34,707 bases of DNA from positions 1 to 34,707 of the IMG/VR virus record IMGVR_UViG_3300008110_000193, one strand, 5' to 3'. The notes beneath the pieces are model-generated. The model was given only the letters and a program-made list of their open reading frames with translations. It was not told where the DNA came from and made no database searches. Source of the DNA: a virus. Shown piece by piece: positions 1-9,152 of this stretch; the stretch's first letter is position 1, and each line of letters starts with the position of its first letter. The position numbers and the translations under genes are program-made.

Positions 1-249
1 GTATCTGTTTTAGTATTTTTGTGGGTTATTTGGGATGCCTCTGACCTGCGGTTATGTTGTTTTTGTAAGTTTTTTTGTGCCGATGTGTTACCTTTGTGGT
101 TGGTAACGACTTATATATAGTAGAAGGTTTTTTATTTTTTGTATTATTTACCCCATCCTGGGGTTATGGATGGGTAAGTATTATTGGTGGCTTTTGCAGC
201 CACTGTTTTTGTTTTTGTTGTTTGTTTCTGATTGGGGACGATTAGGTTT
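1..249 (+). promoter_or_regulatory. Late-module leader, structured and G/T-rich
   Basis: This is the non-coding stretch upstream of the terminase gene, with a very T/G-rich top strand. Visible elements are an inverted repeat GTTACC (87-92) / GGTAAC (102-107) and an AT-rich -10-like TATATA (113-118) with no convincing -35. A hairpin ACCCCA/TGGGGT (150-164) competes for the same bases with a longer bulged stem (149-158 with 168-176). A terminator-like stem follows at 187-203. A 23-codon ORF (35-106) with two CxxC-like cysteine groups could be a leader peptide, but it lacks a good ribosome-binding site. The position just before terL would also suit a packaging site. The role is inferred; only the repeats are directly seen. 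Confidence 0.4.
187..222 (+). terminator. Terminator-like hairpin upstream of terL
   Basis: A 6-bp stem, GTGGCT (187-192) with AGCCAC (198-203), closes a 5-nt loop and can extend by two G-T wobbles. It is followed by a T-rich tract. In front of the late operon it could act as an attenuator or stop incoming transcription. The tract is interrupted by G residues, so its strength is uncertain. Confidence 0.35.
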
Positions 250-2154
250 ATGGCGGCTGGTAAGGGTGATGCCCATCATTTGAGGGCGGCTTCTTTGAAG
301 AAGCGTAAGGATTATATTGCGGCTATTGCATCTGGGATGACTAATGCTGATGCTTGTAAGGTGGCTGGGGTTTCGGTTGATACGGCTAAGTATTGGTTGA
401 AGTCTGATAAGAAGTTTAGGGCTGAACTTGATGATGCTAAGGTGTCTAGGGATGGGGTTCGGTCTTCGGTAGTAAAGCCTGAGAAGTTGAATCTTTCTTT
501 TGAGGATTTTTCTGAACAGTTTTTAGGTATGAAGGTTTTCCCGCATCAGCGTAATTTTATTTCGCTTCTTGAGAAGGGTGAGCCTGCATGGGTTCATGAT
601 GCTATGGTGTATGAGCCTGGGAATCCTAATAGGGTTTTAATTAATATTCCCCCTGAGCATGCTAAGTCGACTACGATTACGGTTAATTATTCTACGTATC
701 GTGTTGCTATGGACCCTAATGTTCGAATCATTATTGTGTCCAAAACCTTGTACAAAGCGAGGGAGTTCATTTACGCCATCAAACAGCGTTTGAGTCATCC
801 TCGTTGGCTGAAGATGCAGCAAATGTACGGTCCTGAGGGTGGTTGGAAAGAGGACGCTGATACTTGGAGAACAGATACGGTGTATCTTGGTTCTGAGACA
901 CGTGATTCTAGTGAGAAAGACCCCACCCTTCAGGCACTCGGTATGGGTGGACAGATTTACGGTGCACGTGCCGACTTGATTATTCTTGATGACTGTGTGA
1001 CTAATGCTAACGCCCATGAGTGGGAGAAGCAGATTAAATGGTTACAGCAAGAAGTTATTACTCGTCTTGGTAAGAACGGTAAACTTCTTGTTGTTGGTAC
1101 ACGTGTTGCCCCTAATGATTTGTATAGGGAGTTACGTAATCCTGAACATTGGTCTGGTGGTAAGTCACCGTTTACATATTTGGCTATGCCAGCCGTTTTA
1201 GAGTTTAATAATAATCCAGAAAAATGGGCTACGCTTTGGGCTAAGTCTGACCGTCCTTGGGATGGTGAGGATGATGCTGTCGCAGATGAGAATGGTTTGT
1301 TTCCTAAGTGGGACGGTCCAGCCCTGTTTGTTAGGCGTTCAGAAGTAACTCCTTCAACTTGGGCTATGGTTTACCAGCAGCAGGATGTGGAAGATGATTC
1401 TATTTTTCCACCATTGTGTGTGCAGGGTTCTATAAATGGTATGCGTAAAACTGGTGTACTTAACCCAGGTGCCCCTGGTCATCCTAAAGACTATGGTACT
1501 TGGCGAACAATTGTAGGTATTGACCCAGCGATGTCTGGTGCAACAGCAGCAGTTGTTGTAACAGTTGACATGTCTACTAAGAAAAGATATTTATTGGATG
1601 CTGTCAATATGACTGAACCAACTCCAGAAAAAATTAAAACTCTTATCCACGACTGGGCTATCAAATACCAACCTAATGTGGTAGTTGCGGAGAAAAATGC
1701 ATTCCAACTCTTCCTCACCAAAGATGAAACGATACGTGACTTTCTATCTTCAAGGGGCATCCAGTTCCGTGAGCATTTCACTGGAAATAACAAATGGGAT
1801 GTGGACTTTGGTGTTGCTTCTATGGCTCCGCTCTTTGGTATTACCAATGATAACAAATTCGTAAAAGGCTCCAACCTTATGGAATTACCATCCTCTGAAT
1901 CATCTGAGGGTGTTAAGGCTTTAGTTAACCAACTTATTGTTTGGAAACCTGAAATGAAAAAGAACCAGCCAACAGATTGTGTTATGGCTTTATGGTTCAC
2001 GGAGATAGTTGCAAGAGAATGGTTAGAACGTGGTAACTATTCACAACAATTTTTAAACTCTAAATGGCATTCTAGAAAACAATTAAACACAAGATACATT
2101 GTTGATTTAGATGAAGCCTACGCTCAACAACAAGAAGAAACATTCTACGTATAA
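250..2154 (+). CDS. terL: Terminase large subunit with N-terminal helix-turn-helix
   Basis: This is the motor and nuclease that packages phage DNA into the prohead through the portal. In the 634-aa protein, residues ~15-65 form a basic helix-turn-helix of the type seen in small terminase subunits (GMTNADACKVAGVSVDTA). The ATPase follows, with Walker A NIPPEHAKST (~132-141), Walker B DLIILDD (~242-248) and a coupling motif VVGT (~281-284). The C-terminal RNase H-like nuclease carries acidic residues in VGIDPAMSG (D425), VVAEKNAF (E481) and TDCVMALWF (D576). I prefer ATG 250 over the upstream TTG 232, because a GGGGA ribosome-binding site at 234-238 serves 250 and nothing serves 232. No separate terS is visible. 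Codon choice changes abruptly near base 740: all 15 lysines before it are AAG, while AAA is common after it. Confidence 0.95.
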   Translation: MAAGKGDAHHLRAASLKKRKDYIAAIASGMTNADACKVAGVSVDTAKYWLKSDKKFRAELDDAKVSRDGVRSSVVKPEKLNLSFEDFSEQFLGMKVFPHQRNFISLLEKGEPAWVHDAMVYEPGNPNRVLINIPPEHAKSTTITVNYSTYRVAMDPNVRIIIVSKTLYKAREFIYAIKQRLSHPRWLKMQQMYGPEGGWKEDADTWRTDTVYLGSETRDSSEKDPTLQALGMGGQIYGARADLIILDDCVTNANAHEWEKQIKWLQQEVITRLGKNGKLLVVGTRVAPNDLYRELRNPEHWSGGKSPFTYLAMPAVLEFNNNPEKWATLWAKSDRPWDGEDDAVADENGLFPKWDGPALFVRRSEVTPSTWAMVYQQQDVEDDSIFPPLCVQGSINGMRKTGVLNPGAPGHPKDYGTWRTIVGIDPAMSGATAAVVVTVDMSTKKRYLLDAVNMTEPTPEKIKTLIHDWAIKYQPNVVVAEKNAFQLFLTKDETIRDFLSSRGIQFREHFTGNNKWDVDFGVASMAPLFGITNDNKFVKGSNLMELPSSESSEGVKALVNQLIVWKPEMKKNQPTDCVMALWFTEIVAREWLERGNYSQQFLNSKWHSRKQLNTRYIVDLDEAYAQQQEETFYV

Positions 2155-2162
2155 GGATATAA

Positions 2163-3911
2163 GTGGCTCTTAACATTACACAAATAGCATCCAAGGTTGA
2201 GGCATTAAAACGCCGCAACGCACAACGTGATGCAAGAATGGCAGACATTCTAGAAGTACGCCGAGGAAACCTCGTAGACGTATATCCAGAAATGTTCCCA
2301 GAGGGTGCAACAAAGGCTATGATAGCAAACTTTGTTGACGTTGCAGCACGTGACGTTAGCGAAGTATTAGCACCACTACCATCATTCAACTGCACTAGCA
2401 ACAATAACTCTGACCGTGCTAAAAAATTTGCTGACACAAGAACACTTATAGCCAACAACTACATTCAACTATCACGTCTGCAAACACAAATGTATCAAGG
2501 TGCAGACTGGTACGGTTCATATGGTTTCCTACCAATAGCAGTAGAACCAGATTTTGATTTAAACCTTCCACGTATCCGTGTAGAAAACCCACTAGGCTTC
2601 TACCCAGAATTCGACAGATACGGTCGCATAGTTTCATATGCTAAAAGATACATTAAAACTATTGCTGAACTTATTGCAGAGTTCCCAGAATACGAACGTG
2701 AAATATTAAACGGATTCAACATTGAAGAAGTAGACTTATACGCAGATGTTGAAATGATTAAATACGAAGATAAAGATGTTATCCTTCTCTATCTTCCAAC
2801 AAGAAGTAACCTTGTTTTAACACGCACAGATAACCCAATGGGTGAAGTATCTGTACGTGTAGCAAAACGTCCTGGCATAGATGATGAACCACGTGGACAA
2901 TTCGATGATGTTCTATGGGTTCAAATAGCCAGAGCAAGATTTGCACAGTTAGCGATGGACGCTGCAGAGAAATCTATCAACGCTCCACTTGCTGTACCAA
3001 ACGATGTACAAGAATTTGCGTTTGGTCCTGATGCAATATTAAGAACTGCTCAACCGCAGAACATACGCCGTGTAGGACTTGAGGTTCCACCTGCTGCGTT
3101 TACTGAAGCAGAACTATTACAAAGAGAAATGCGTCTTGGTGCACGCTACCCAGAAGGTCGTTCAGGTGTTTTGGATGCCAGCATCATTACAGGACAAGGC
3201 GTACAAGCCCTCCTAGGTGCATTTGATACACAAGTAAAAACAGGTCAACAAATACTTGCAGACACTTTTGAAGACATACTTGCATTATGTTTTAAAATGG
3301 ATGAAAAACTTTTCCCAGTTGACAAAAAAATTGCAGCCACATCAGGTGGTGCAAGATACGAATTAACATACAACCCACGAACAGACATTCGTGGAGACTA
3401 CACAGTACAAGTACGCTACGGCTTAATGTCAGGATTAGACCCAAGCCGTGCCTTAATTTTCTCACTACAAGCATTAGGTGCCGATTTAGTATCACGTGAC
3501 TTTGTTATGCGTGAACTACCTTGGTCAATGAATGTTACTGGTGAACAACAGTCAATAGATGTACAAAAAATGCGTGACAATCTAAACGCATCAATGGCAT
3601 CATTGGCACAAGCCATACCTCAATTAACAGCACAGGGACAAGACCCAAGTCAACTCGTAATGAATATCGCCGAGGTGATAAAGGAGCGACAAAAAGGCAC
3701 AAACATTGAAGATGCCGTAAAGAAAGTATTTGCTCCAGAACCTCCACAAGTTGCCCCTGCTGAGGTGCAGGCTCCAGTTGAGCAAACCGTCCCTAATGCT
3801 CCTGTGGAAGCCCCTCCAGGGGCTCCTTCCCCAGAGACAGCACCAGAACGAGCATTACAACAACAACCACAACCAGACATACAACAAGTACTAGGGCAAC
3901 TAGTAGGATAA
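2163..3911 (+). CDS. Portal protein
   Basis: This 582-aa protein directly follows terL, the usual place for the portal, the dodecameric ring at the unique vertex through which DNA enters and leaves. The body is mixed alpha/beta, with the length and tone of portals from small-genome phages: an early YGSYGFLP segment, a long middle region, and a helical region around VLDASIITGQGVQALLG (~340-356). The last ~65 residues are rich in Pro, Ala and Gln and probably disordered. It starts at GTG 2163 behind AAGGA at 2153-2157, overlapping the terL stop. Lysine is AAA in 17 of 21 cases, unlike the first part of terL. The call rests on context and overall character, not on a short signature motif. Confidence 0.8.
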   Translation: MALNITQIASKVEALKRRNAQRDARMADILEVRRGNLVDVYPEMFPEGATKAMIANFVDVAARDVSEVLAPLPSFNCTSNNNSDRAKKFADTRTLIANNYIQLSRLQTQMYQGADWYGSYGFLPIAVEPDFDLNLPRIRVENPLGFYPEFDRYGRIVSYAKRYIKTIAELIAEFPEYEREILNGFNIEEVDLYADVEMIKYEDKDVILLYLPTRSNLVLTRTDNPMGEVSVRVAKRPGIDDEPRGQFDDVLWVQIARARFAQLAMDAAEKSINAPLAVPNDVQEFAFGPDAILRTAQPQNIRRVGLEVPPAAFTEAELLQREMRLGARYPEGRSGVLDASIITGQGVQALLGAFDTQVKTGQQILADTFEDILALCFKMDEKLFPVDKKIAATSGGARYELTYNPRTDIRGDYTVQVRYGLMSGLDPSRALIFSLQALGADLVSRDFVMRELPWSMNVTGEQQSIDVQKMRDNLNASMASLAQAIPQLTAQGQDPSQLVMNIAEVIKERQKGTNIEDAVKKVFAPEPPQVAPAEVQAPVEQTVPNAPVEAPPGAPSPETAPERALQQQPQPDIQQVLGQLVG

Positions 3912-3921
3912 AGGATTTAAA

Positions 3922-4347
3922 TTGGCTAATGAAATAGTTTCAGGCGTAGGCAAAATGGCACGCAGAACAGATAAAAATATTTCAAGCCGTACCACACAAG
4001 GTGCAAAAGAGATGCCAGCAACACAATACGGTGAACGTAAAATGTTGAACGAACTACAAACATCTGCACCAATGCAAGGTGCGTCTGCTAGAACACCAAG
4101 AATAAAAGCAACAGCAGCACCTTCAACACCTATGGAAAAAATAACACCTTTATTCTCTGAAACAACAAGACCAGATGAAGCACCAGAAACAGGTTTACCA
4201 TTTGGTGCAGGACCAGGACCAGAAGTTTTAGGTATCACACCACAAAGTGGAAGAAGTGTTTCACAAATACTTGCAGACATAGCACAATACGACCCAACAG
4301 GCGAAGTAAACGCAATATACGAAGATTCATTACTTAAAGGATTCTAA
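3922..4347 (+). CDS. Hypothetical protein between portal and internal protein
   Basis: This is a 141-aa protein I do not recognise. It is hydrophilic, begins with a basic stretch (KMARRTDKNISSRTTQ), has a low-complexity Ala/Thr/Pro middle, and ends in a short acidic helical segment (VSQILADIAQYDPTG). It starts at TTG 3922 behind an AAAGGAT ribosome-binding site, and its stop TAA shares a base with the next ATG, so the two are probably translationally coupled. Its place between the portal and a very large virion protein suggests a small head or portal-associated component, which is inference only. Confidence 0.7.
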   Translation: MANEIVSGVGKMARRTDKNISSRTTQGAKEMPATQYGERKMLNELQTSAPMQGASARTPRIKATAAPSTPMEKITPLFSETTRPDEAPETGLPFGAGPGPEVLGITPQSGRSVSQILADIAQYDPTGEVNAIYEDSLLKGF

Positions 4348-7300
4348 TGGCTGGCGAAGAAGATATTATCTTAAGAACCAGCAAACAACTCTATGCTGGC
4401 ATCAAACAAGCACAACTTCCACAAGAAGATGTGACTAAAGTTGCAAACTATTTAAACGTTGTTGACATAAACAAAAACTTACGTTCAATACCTGTAACTG
4501 ATGCTGCTAAAGAATTCAAAAAACTTGATGAAGATGTTCAAACAATCATTAAACAATGGGACCCAGCAGCCCCATTCATTGAACAAGAAAAAGAAGGTTT
4601 CTTTTCTAGAGTATTTAAACCAGTGGGAACAGGTTTACAAACATATTCAAGCAAACTATCTGAACCATACCGTGCTTTTAGAGTACGTCAAACACAAAAC
4701 GTATCATGGGACCAAGCATGGAAACTTGCAAAGAATGGTAATGCTCTTTTTGATAAAGAACGTGAAAGAAAAGTTGACAACTTCTACAAACCAGGTGTTG
4801 CAAAGGTAGCAAAACTTGCTGCAACAGGTAAAACAATTGGTGAAATTGCTGCATTTCTAGATACAACAAACGTTGAAGAAATAGAAGCATTCCAAAAACT
4901 TTTAAACAGTGACGAAGAAGTACGTAAAGCAATTGCTGACTACGATACAGCAAAAATATCTGTAGGTAGAGACGCTTTCTATAACATTTTTGATGTAGAC
5001 CCAGGTGAGTTTGGTGCAAACCGTAAAGGTTTCAACATTCTTTCTGGTGTAACAGACCTAGCACAACAAATAGTTTCTGACCCAATAACATATATTCCAA
5101 TATTTGGTCAAGCATACAAGATTTCACAACTATCTATCACAAATATTGCTAAACAAGCAGCCAAAGCAGGAGCAACTGCAGGTGCAAGAGAACAAGCATT
5201 TGCTAAAGGTATAGATAACGCATTCGACCACTGGCTATATGGTAAGGCTGTAACAAAATACTTTGATGAACTAGGTGCAAGTGTTGAAAAATTTGCAACA
5301 AGTAAAGGCGTAGCCAAACAAGAAGCCTTCTCTGAAATAAGAAGGAAGTTTGGTAAAGACTTTAACCAACAAACAATCAAAGAATTTACTGACAATAAAG
5401 TATTCAACGCTAGTGCTGCCAAAAAATTCTTAGCAGACCAACAACGTGCAGAAGGATTACTAAGAGGTAGAGCAACAAGAAGCATACCTGTACTTCCAAC
5501 ATACACTGTTATCACTAGAGCAAAGAATGCTATCAAAGATACTTTTGTTAAAACAACAGGTTTAGCAACTAGAAAAGCCACACCTGCTTTTGATTTACAA
5601 GGCGAAGGTTTAGATATTCTTTTCAGTGGTGGTAAGAATGCTGCTGAAGACCCACGTATTAGACAAGTACTTGATGCTGTTAAACAAACATCAGGCAGAT
5701 TAGATAAAATATCTAGATTCGGTGAAATATCACCAAGCATTAAATCTTTACAAGTAAGCCGTATCGTTGAAAAAGTTGGCGAAAAGAACGGTAAAGCAAT
5801 CTACAAAACAGTAGATAAAGGTTTAGAATCAACAGATGCCGTATACGCTATCGCACGTGCAGCAAACTTCTCAAAACCTTTTGCAGATGAAATCGCTTTA
5901 AGATGGAATCGTGCTACTGAAGGTGAAAGATTTAATATCCGTGATGGTTTAGTTATTGCTTTAGCAGACGCTATTGGATATAAATCAACCAAAGCAGGTG
6001 CTGATGATTTCTCTAAAGCATTAAACTTTTTAAAACCTGAACAATATGCTGCTAACAGAACTATTCAATGGTCTGATTATTTAAAGTTTTCTAAACAAGA
6101 CCAAAAAGCATTAAAGCCTTTTATCACTAAACCAGGCGACCCAATAGAATTTAACCCTGCAACATTTGGTGATGGTGTAAATAAAGCCGTTAACGAATCA
6201 CAACTTGCTAGACAAGTAAGCATTCCAGATATTCGTGAATGGACAAAATTATCCTATTCAAATAAAACATGGTTCTTTAGAAGCATGGGAACATTCTTCA
6301 ACGGTAAAATATCTGAAGGATTAGTTAATGCTTGGGCATTCTTAACACTTGTTCCACGTTTAGGATATCGTTCCGTACTTGAAGAAGTAATGATGTTCGG
6401 TTTAACAGCCCCATTAAAGGCTATACAAGAATACATTACTAAAGGTTTCAAACTATCTGTTATCACAAGAGTTGTACAAAACAGTCGTGGTGGATTCTTT
6501 GACCCTAAAGGTTTAGGTTTATTTAACCGTATCTGGTTCAATGTTTTATTTCGTGGTAAAACTGAAGACATTGTTAAACGTGCATCTACTGCAAAGAACG
6601 TTGACGAAATAGCAGACCTTGTTGCAGAACTAATGCTCAACAGCAAGATATTTCCAAAATCTAAAAACAGAATACAAGATGCTGAAGACGTTAAAGACTG
6701 GGTTAAATACGGTTGGGGACGTTCAGTATGGGCAGATGTAACACTTGGTGGTTCTTTTGGTGCACGTAACGTACCATTAGCACAAAAAGCAATTGGTTCT
6801 TCTAGAGAAATTGCACGTATTCATGGTGATGTTGCACCTTTCTTTGCTGATAAAGAAGCAGCCAAACGTAACTTTAAACGTCAACAAAAATTTGAAGAAC
6901 TAGTTTATTCAAACACTGACGCATACTACTTCTCATTAAACAATGAAATCGTTAGACGTGTAGAATTCGGTGGACGTACTGGAAGAATAGCATTAGAGAA
7001 CATTGAAAACCCTACTAAGGCTATATCTCAAATAGCAAAATTCCTACGTAACAATCCTATTGTTAGACAAAGATTTGCTAACGCATATAGTGCTGGACAA
7101 GTAGATGCAAACAAATTAGCACATTCAATCTACTGGTCAATACGTGAACCATTTGAAGACCGTATCGGTAGAGTCAATATGGACCTTGTTAAACTGGTAC
7201 GTAAACCAGGTAAGAAAAAAGGTACCTACGAATTTGATTCAGAAATAGATTTTGATACATTAAGAAGTTTCAAAGAAGAACAATTACCTAGAAACATTCT

Positions 7301-9152
7301 TTCAGAACAATATGTTGAAACATTTCAAGATGCTGGAAGTTTCATTAAGAAAGCAGTTGACGATTTATACGGCTTAATGGACCGTCAAATCACAACACTA
7401 GGTAGAGAACCTATATCTTTTGCTAACTACTTATTTTACAGAAATGAAATAAGAGGCTTAGAAACTTTAAGACGTAGCCAATTAATGAAAAATGGTATCG
7501 CTGAAGAAGAAGCAACACAATTAGCAAGACGTTGGGCTTCTGAACAAGCCACAGATATGGGTGTTAAGAGGACTTTAGACTTCGTAGATAACCCATTAGT
7601 TCGCACCAATCTAGCATTTACTATGCGTAACTTTGCTAGATTCTACCGTGCAACTGAAGACTTTTATCGCCGTGCATACAGGGCAACAATAAAAAATCCA
7701 CAATCTCTAGTTAGATTACGTATTGCATCAGAGGGATTAGACCACTCTGGTTTCATCTATAACGATGAGAACGGCGAAAAATACTTTGTATTCCCAGGTG
7801 ATGACATTATTTACAGTGCATTATCTAAAGTAACTTGGATATTCAATAGAGAAACACCTTTAGTTCCAACACCTTTAGAGTTCACTGGAAAGATTAAATT
7901 CTTAACACCATCATTGGACCCACAATCATCTATACCAACATTCTCAGGTCCACTTGCTGGTGTAACAATGTTAACTCTAAGAAACCTAATGCCAAACTAT
8001 TGGGGTATTAGAGATAGAATAACTGGTGTAACTCTTGGACCTATGTCTAAGAATGCTACATATCGTGATGTTATTATCCCATCAAATATCAAACGTTTCA
8101 TGGATGCATTCCTTGATAAGAATGAAATAGATTCACAATGGGCATCTGCTGCACGTAAAGCAGCAATTGCTTTAGAAGCAAAAGGTGAAGGTTTAGCCGT
8201 AGATGCTACTGAAGAACAAAAACTTGCATACCAAAAACGTATTGAAGCGATAGCAACAAACACTGTTACTGTTAGATTCTTCCTTGGTTTAGTATCACCT
8301 GTATCACCACAACTTGGTATGGGTAAAGATATGCCTGACTATCTAAAAGATTTAGGTAACGTAAACTTTAAAGCAGAGTTTAATAAACTTGTTGGAGAGT
8401 TAACTAAACAAGGTCATCCAGACCCATACAATGAAGCAATCATTAGATACGATATGGCTAATCCTGGTCTTCTAGCATATAGAATACCTGAAAGCGATTT
8501 AGATAAAGTTGCTACTGTGCGTAAGACTAAAGAAGCAGCACAGTGGATTAGAAACAATCGTGAACTTGTAAACAAATACCCAGAAGGTGCATTGTTCTTT
8601 ACACCAAACACTGGAACATTTGACTTTGATGACTTTGAATTCTTAGAACAAGAAGGATATATTCAATATATTCCTGTTAAGGATTTCATCAAATCAGTTA
8701 GCGTTGCTAATGAGAAACAAGCATATTATGCATTAGTCAATTCATGGGATGAGAAGATTGATAATGCTAATCAATATCTAAAACCTATATTACGTAAACA
8801 AAAGAGTGCCGAAGTTGAACAGTTTAAGAAAGATAAACCTTTACTTAAACAAGAACTTGAAACACGTAGTAATCGTCAACAAATAGAAAACGCTTACGAA
8901 GATTTACGTAGAATGCTTGATTCTGGTGATGCACCAAATAATGAATTGGCATCAAAGTATAAAGAAATGATTCAAGTATTTGATGAAGCAGATGGAATGA
9001 TTAGCATGATTATGTTTGATACTACTGAAAGTAGAATGCAAAAAGAAATACTACGTAAAACTGCTTATCAAAATCTTGAAGATATTGCTGGGCAAGACCC
9101 ACAAGCAAAAGCAATTGTACGTTCAATATTCAGAGAACTATTAGGAGTCTAA
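4347..9152 (+). CDS. Very large putative internal/ejection virion protein
   Basis: At 1601 aa this is the largest gene in the window, lying between the portal and capsid genes. It is mostly alpha-helical, rich in Lys, Asp, Glu and Ala, and has no signal peptide. A hydrophobic stretch lies near residues 655-695 (NAWAFLTLVPRLGYRS), and an aromatic-rich segment follows later (TMRNFARFYRATEDFYRR). I see no lysozyme, transglycosylase or polymerase motif. It sits before the capsid gene, and no tape-measure gene follows the capsid. With the two genes after it, it therefore fits the role of podovirus internal proteins that are ejected with the DNA. That role is inferred from position, size and lack of a tape measure. 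It starts at ATG 4347, overlapping the previous stop, behind AAAGGAT. Confidence 0.75.
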   Translation: MAGEEDIILRTSKQLYAGIKQAQLPQEDVTKVANYLNVVDINKNLRSIPVTDAAKEFKKLDEDVQTIIKQWDPAAPFIEQEKEGFFSRVFKPVGTGLQTYSSKLSEPYRAFRVRQTQNVSWDQAWKLAKNGNALFDKERERKVDNFYKPGVAKVAKLAATGKTIGEIAAFLDTTNVEEIEAFQKLLNSDEEVRKAIADYDTAKISVGRDAFYNIFDVDPGEFGANRKGFNILSGVTDLAQQIVSDPITYIPIFGQAYKISQLSITNIAKQAAKAGATAGAREQAFAKGIDNAFDHWLYGKAVTKYFDELGASVEKFATSKGVAKQEAFSEIRRKFGKDFNQQTIKEFTDNKVFNASAAKKFLADQQRAEGLLRGRATRSIPVLPTYTVITRAKNAIKDTFVKTTGLATRKATPAFDLQGEGLDILFSGGKNAAEDPRIRQVLDAVKQTSGRLDKISRFGEISPSIKSLQVSRIVEKVGEKNGKAIYKTVDKGLESTDAVYAIARAANFSKPFADEIALRWNRATEGERFNIRDGLVIALADAIGYKSTKAGADDFSKALNFLKPEQYAANRTIQWSDYLKFSKQDQKALKPFITKPGDPIEFNPATFGDGVNKAVNESQLARQVSIPDIREWTKLSYSNKTWFFRSMGTFFNGKISEGLVNAWAFLTLVPRLGYRSVLEEVMMFGLTAPLKAIQEYITKGFKLSVITRVVQNSRGGFFDPKGLGLFNRIWFNVLFRGKTEDIVKRASTAKNVDEIADLVAELMLNSKIFPKSKNRIQDAEDVKDWVKYGWGRSVWADVTLGGSFGARNVPLAQKAIGSSREIARIHGDVAPFFADKEAAKRNFKRQQKFEELVYSNTDAYYFSLNNEIVRRVEFGGRTGRIALENIENPTKAISQIAKFLRNNPIVRQRFANAYSAGQVDANKLAHSIYWSIREPFEDRIGRVNMDLVKLVRKPGKKKGTYEFDSEIDFDTLRSFKEEQLPRNILSEQYVETFQDAGSFIKKAVDDLYGLMDRQITTLGREPISFANYLFYRNEIRGLETLRRSQLMKNGIAEEEATQLARRWASEQATDMGVKRTLDFVDNPLVRTNLAFTMRNFARFYRATEDFYRRAYRATIKNPQSLVRLRIASEGLDHSGFIYNDENGEKYFVFPGDDIIYSALSKVTWIFNRETPLVPTPLEFTGKIKFLTPSLDPQSSIPTFSGPLAGVTMLTLRNLMPNYWGIRDRITGVTLGPMSKNATYRDVIIPSNIKRFMDAFLDKNEIDSQWASAARKAAIALEAKGEGLAVDATEEQKLAYQKRIEAIATNTVTVRFFLGLVSPVSPQLGMGKDMPDYLKDLGNVNFKAEFNKLVGELTKQGHPDPYNEAIIRYDMANPGLLAYRIPESDLDKVATVRKTKEAAQWIRNNRELVNKYPEGALFFTPNTGTFDFDDFEFLEQEGYIQYIPVKDFIKSVSVANEKQAYYALVNSWDEKIDNANQYLKPILRKQKSAEVEQFKKDKPLLKQELETRSNRQQIENAYEDLRRMLDSGDAPNNELASKYKEMIQVFDEADGMISMIMFDTTESRMQKEILRKTAYQNLEDIAGQDPQAKAIVRSIFRELLGV

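Noticed and set aside
232-249. TTG start for terL at 232
   Set aside because: No ribosome-binding site lies upstream, while ATG 250 has GGGGA at good distance.
5108-5740. 210-aa antisense ORF under the large internal protein
   Set aside because: It lies wholly within a well-supported gene, with composition typical of an antisense shadow.
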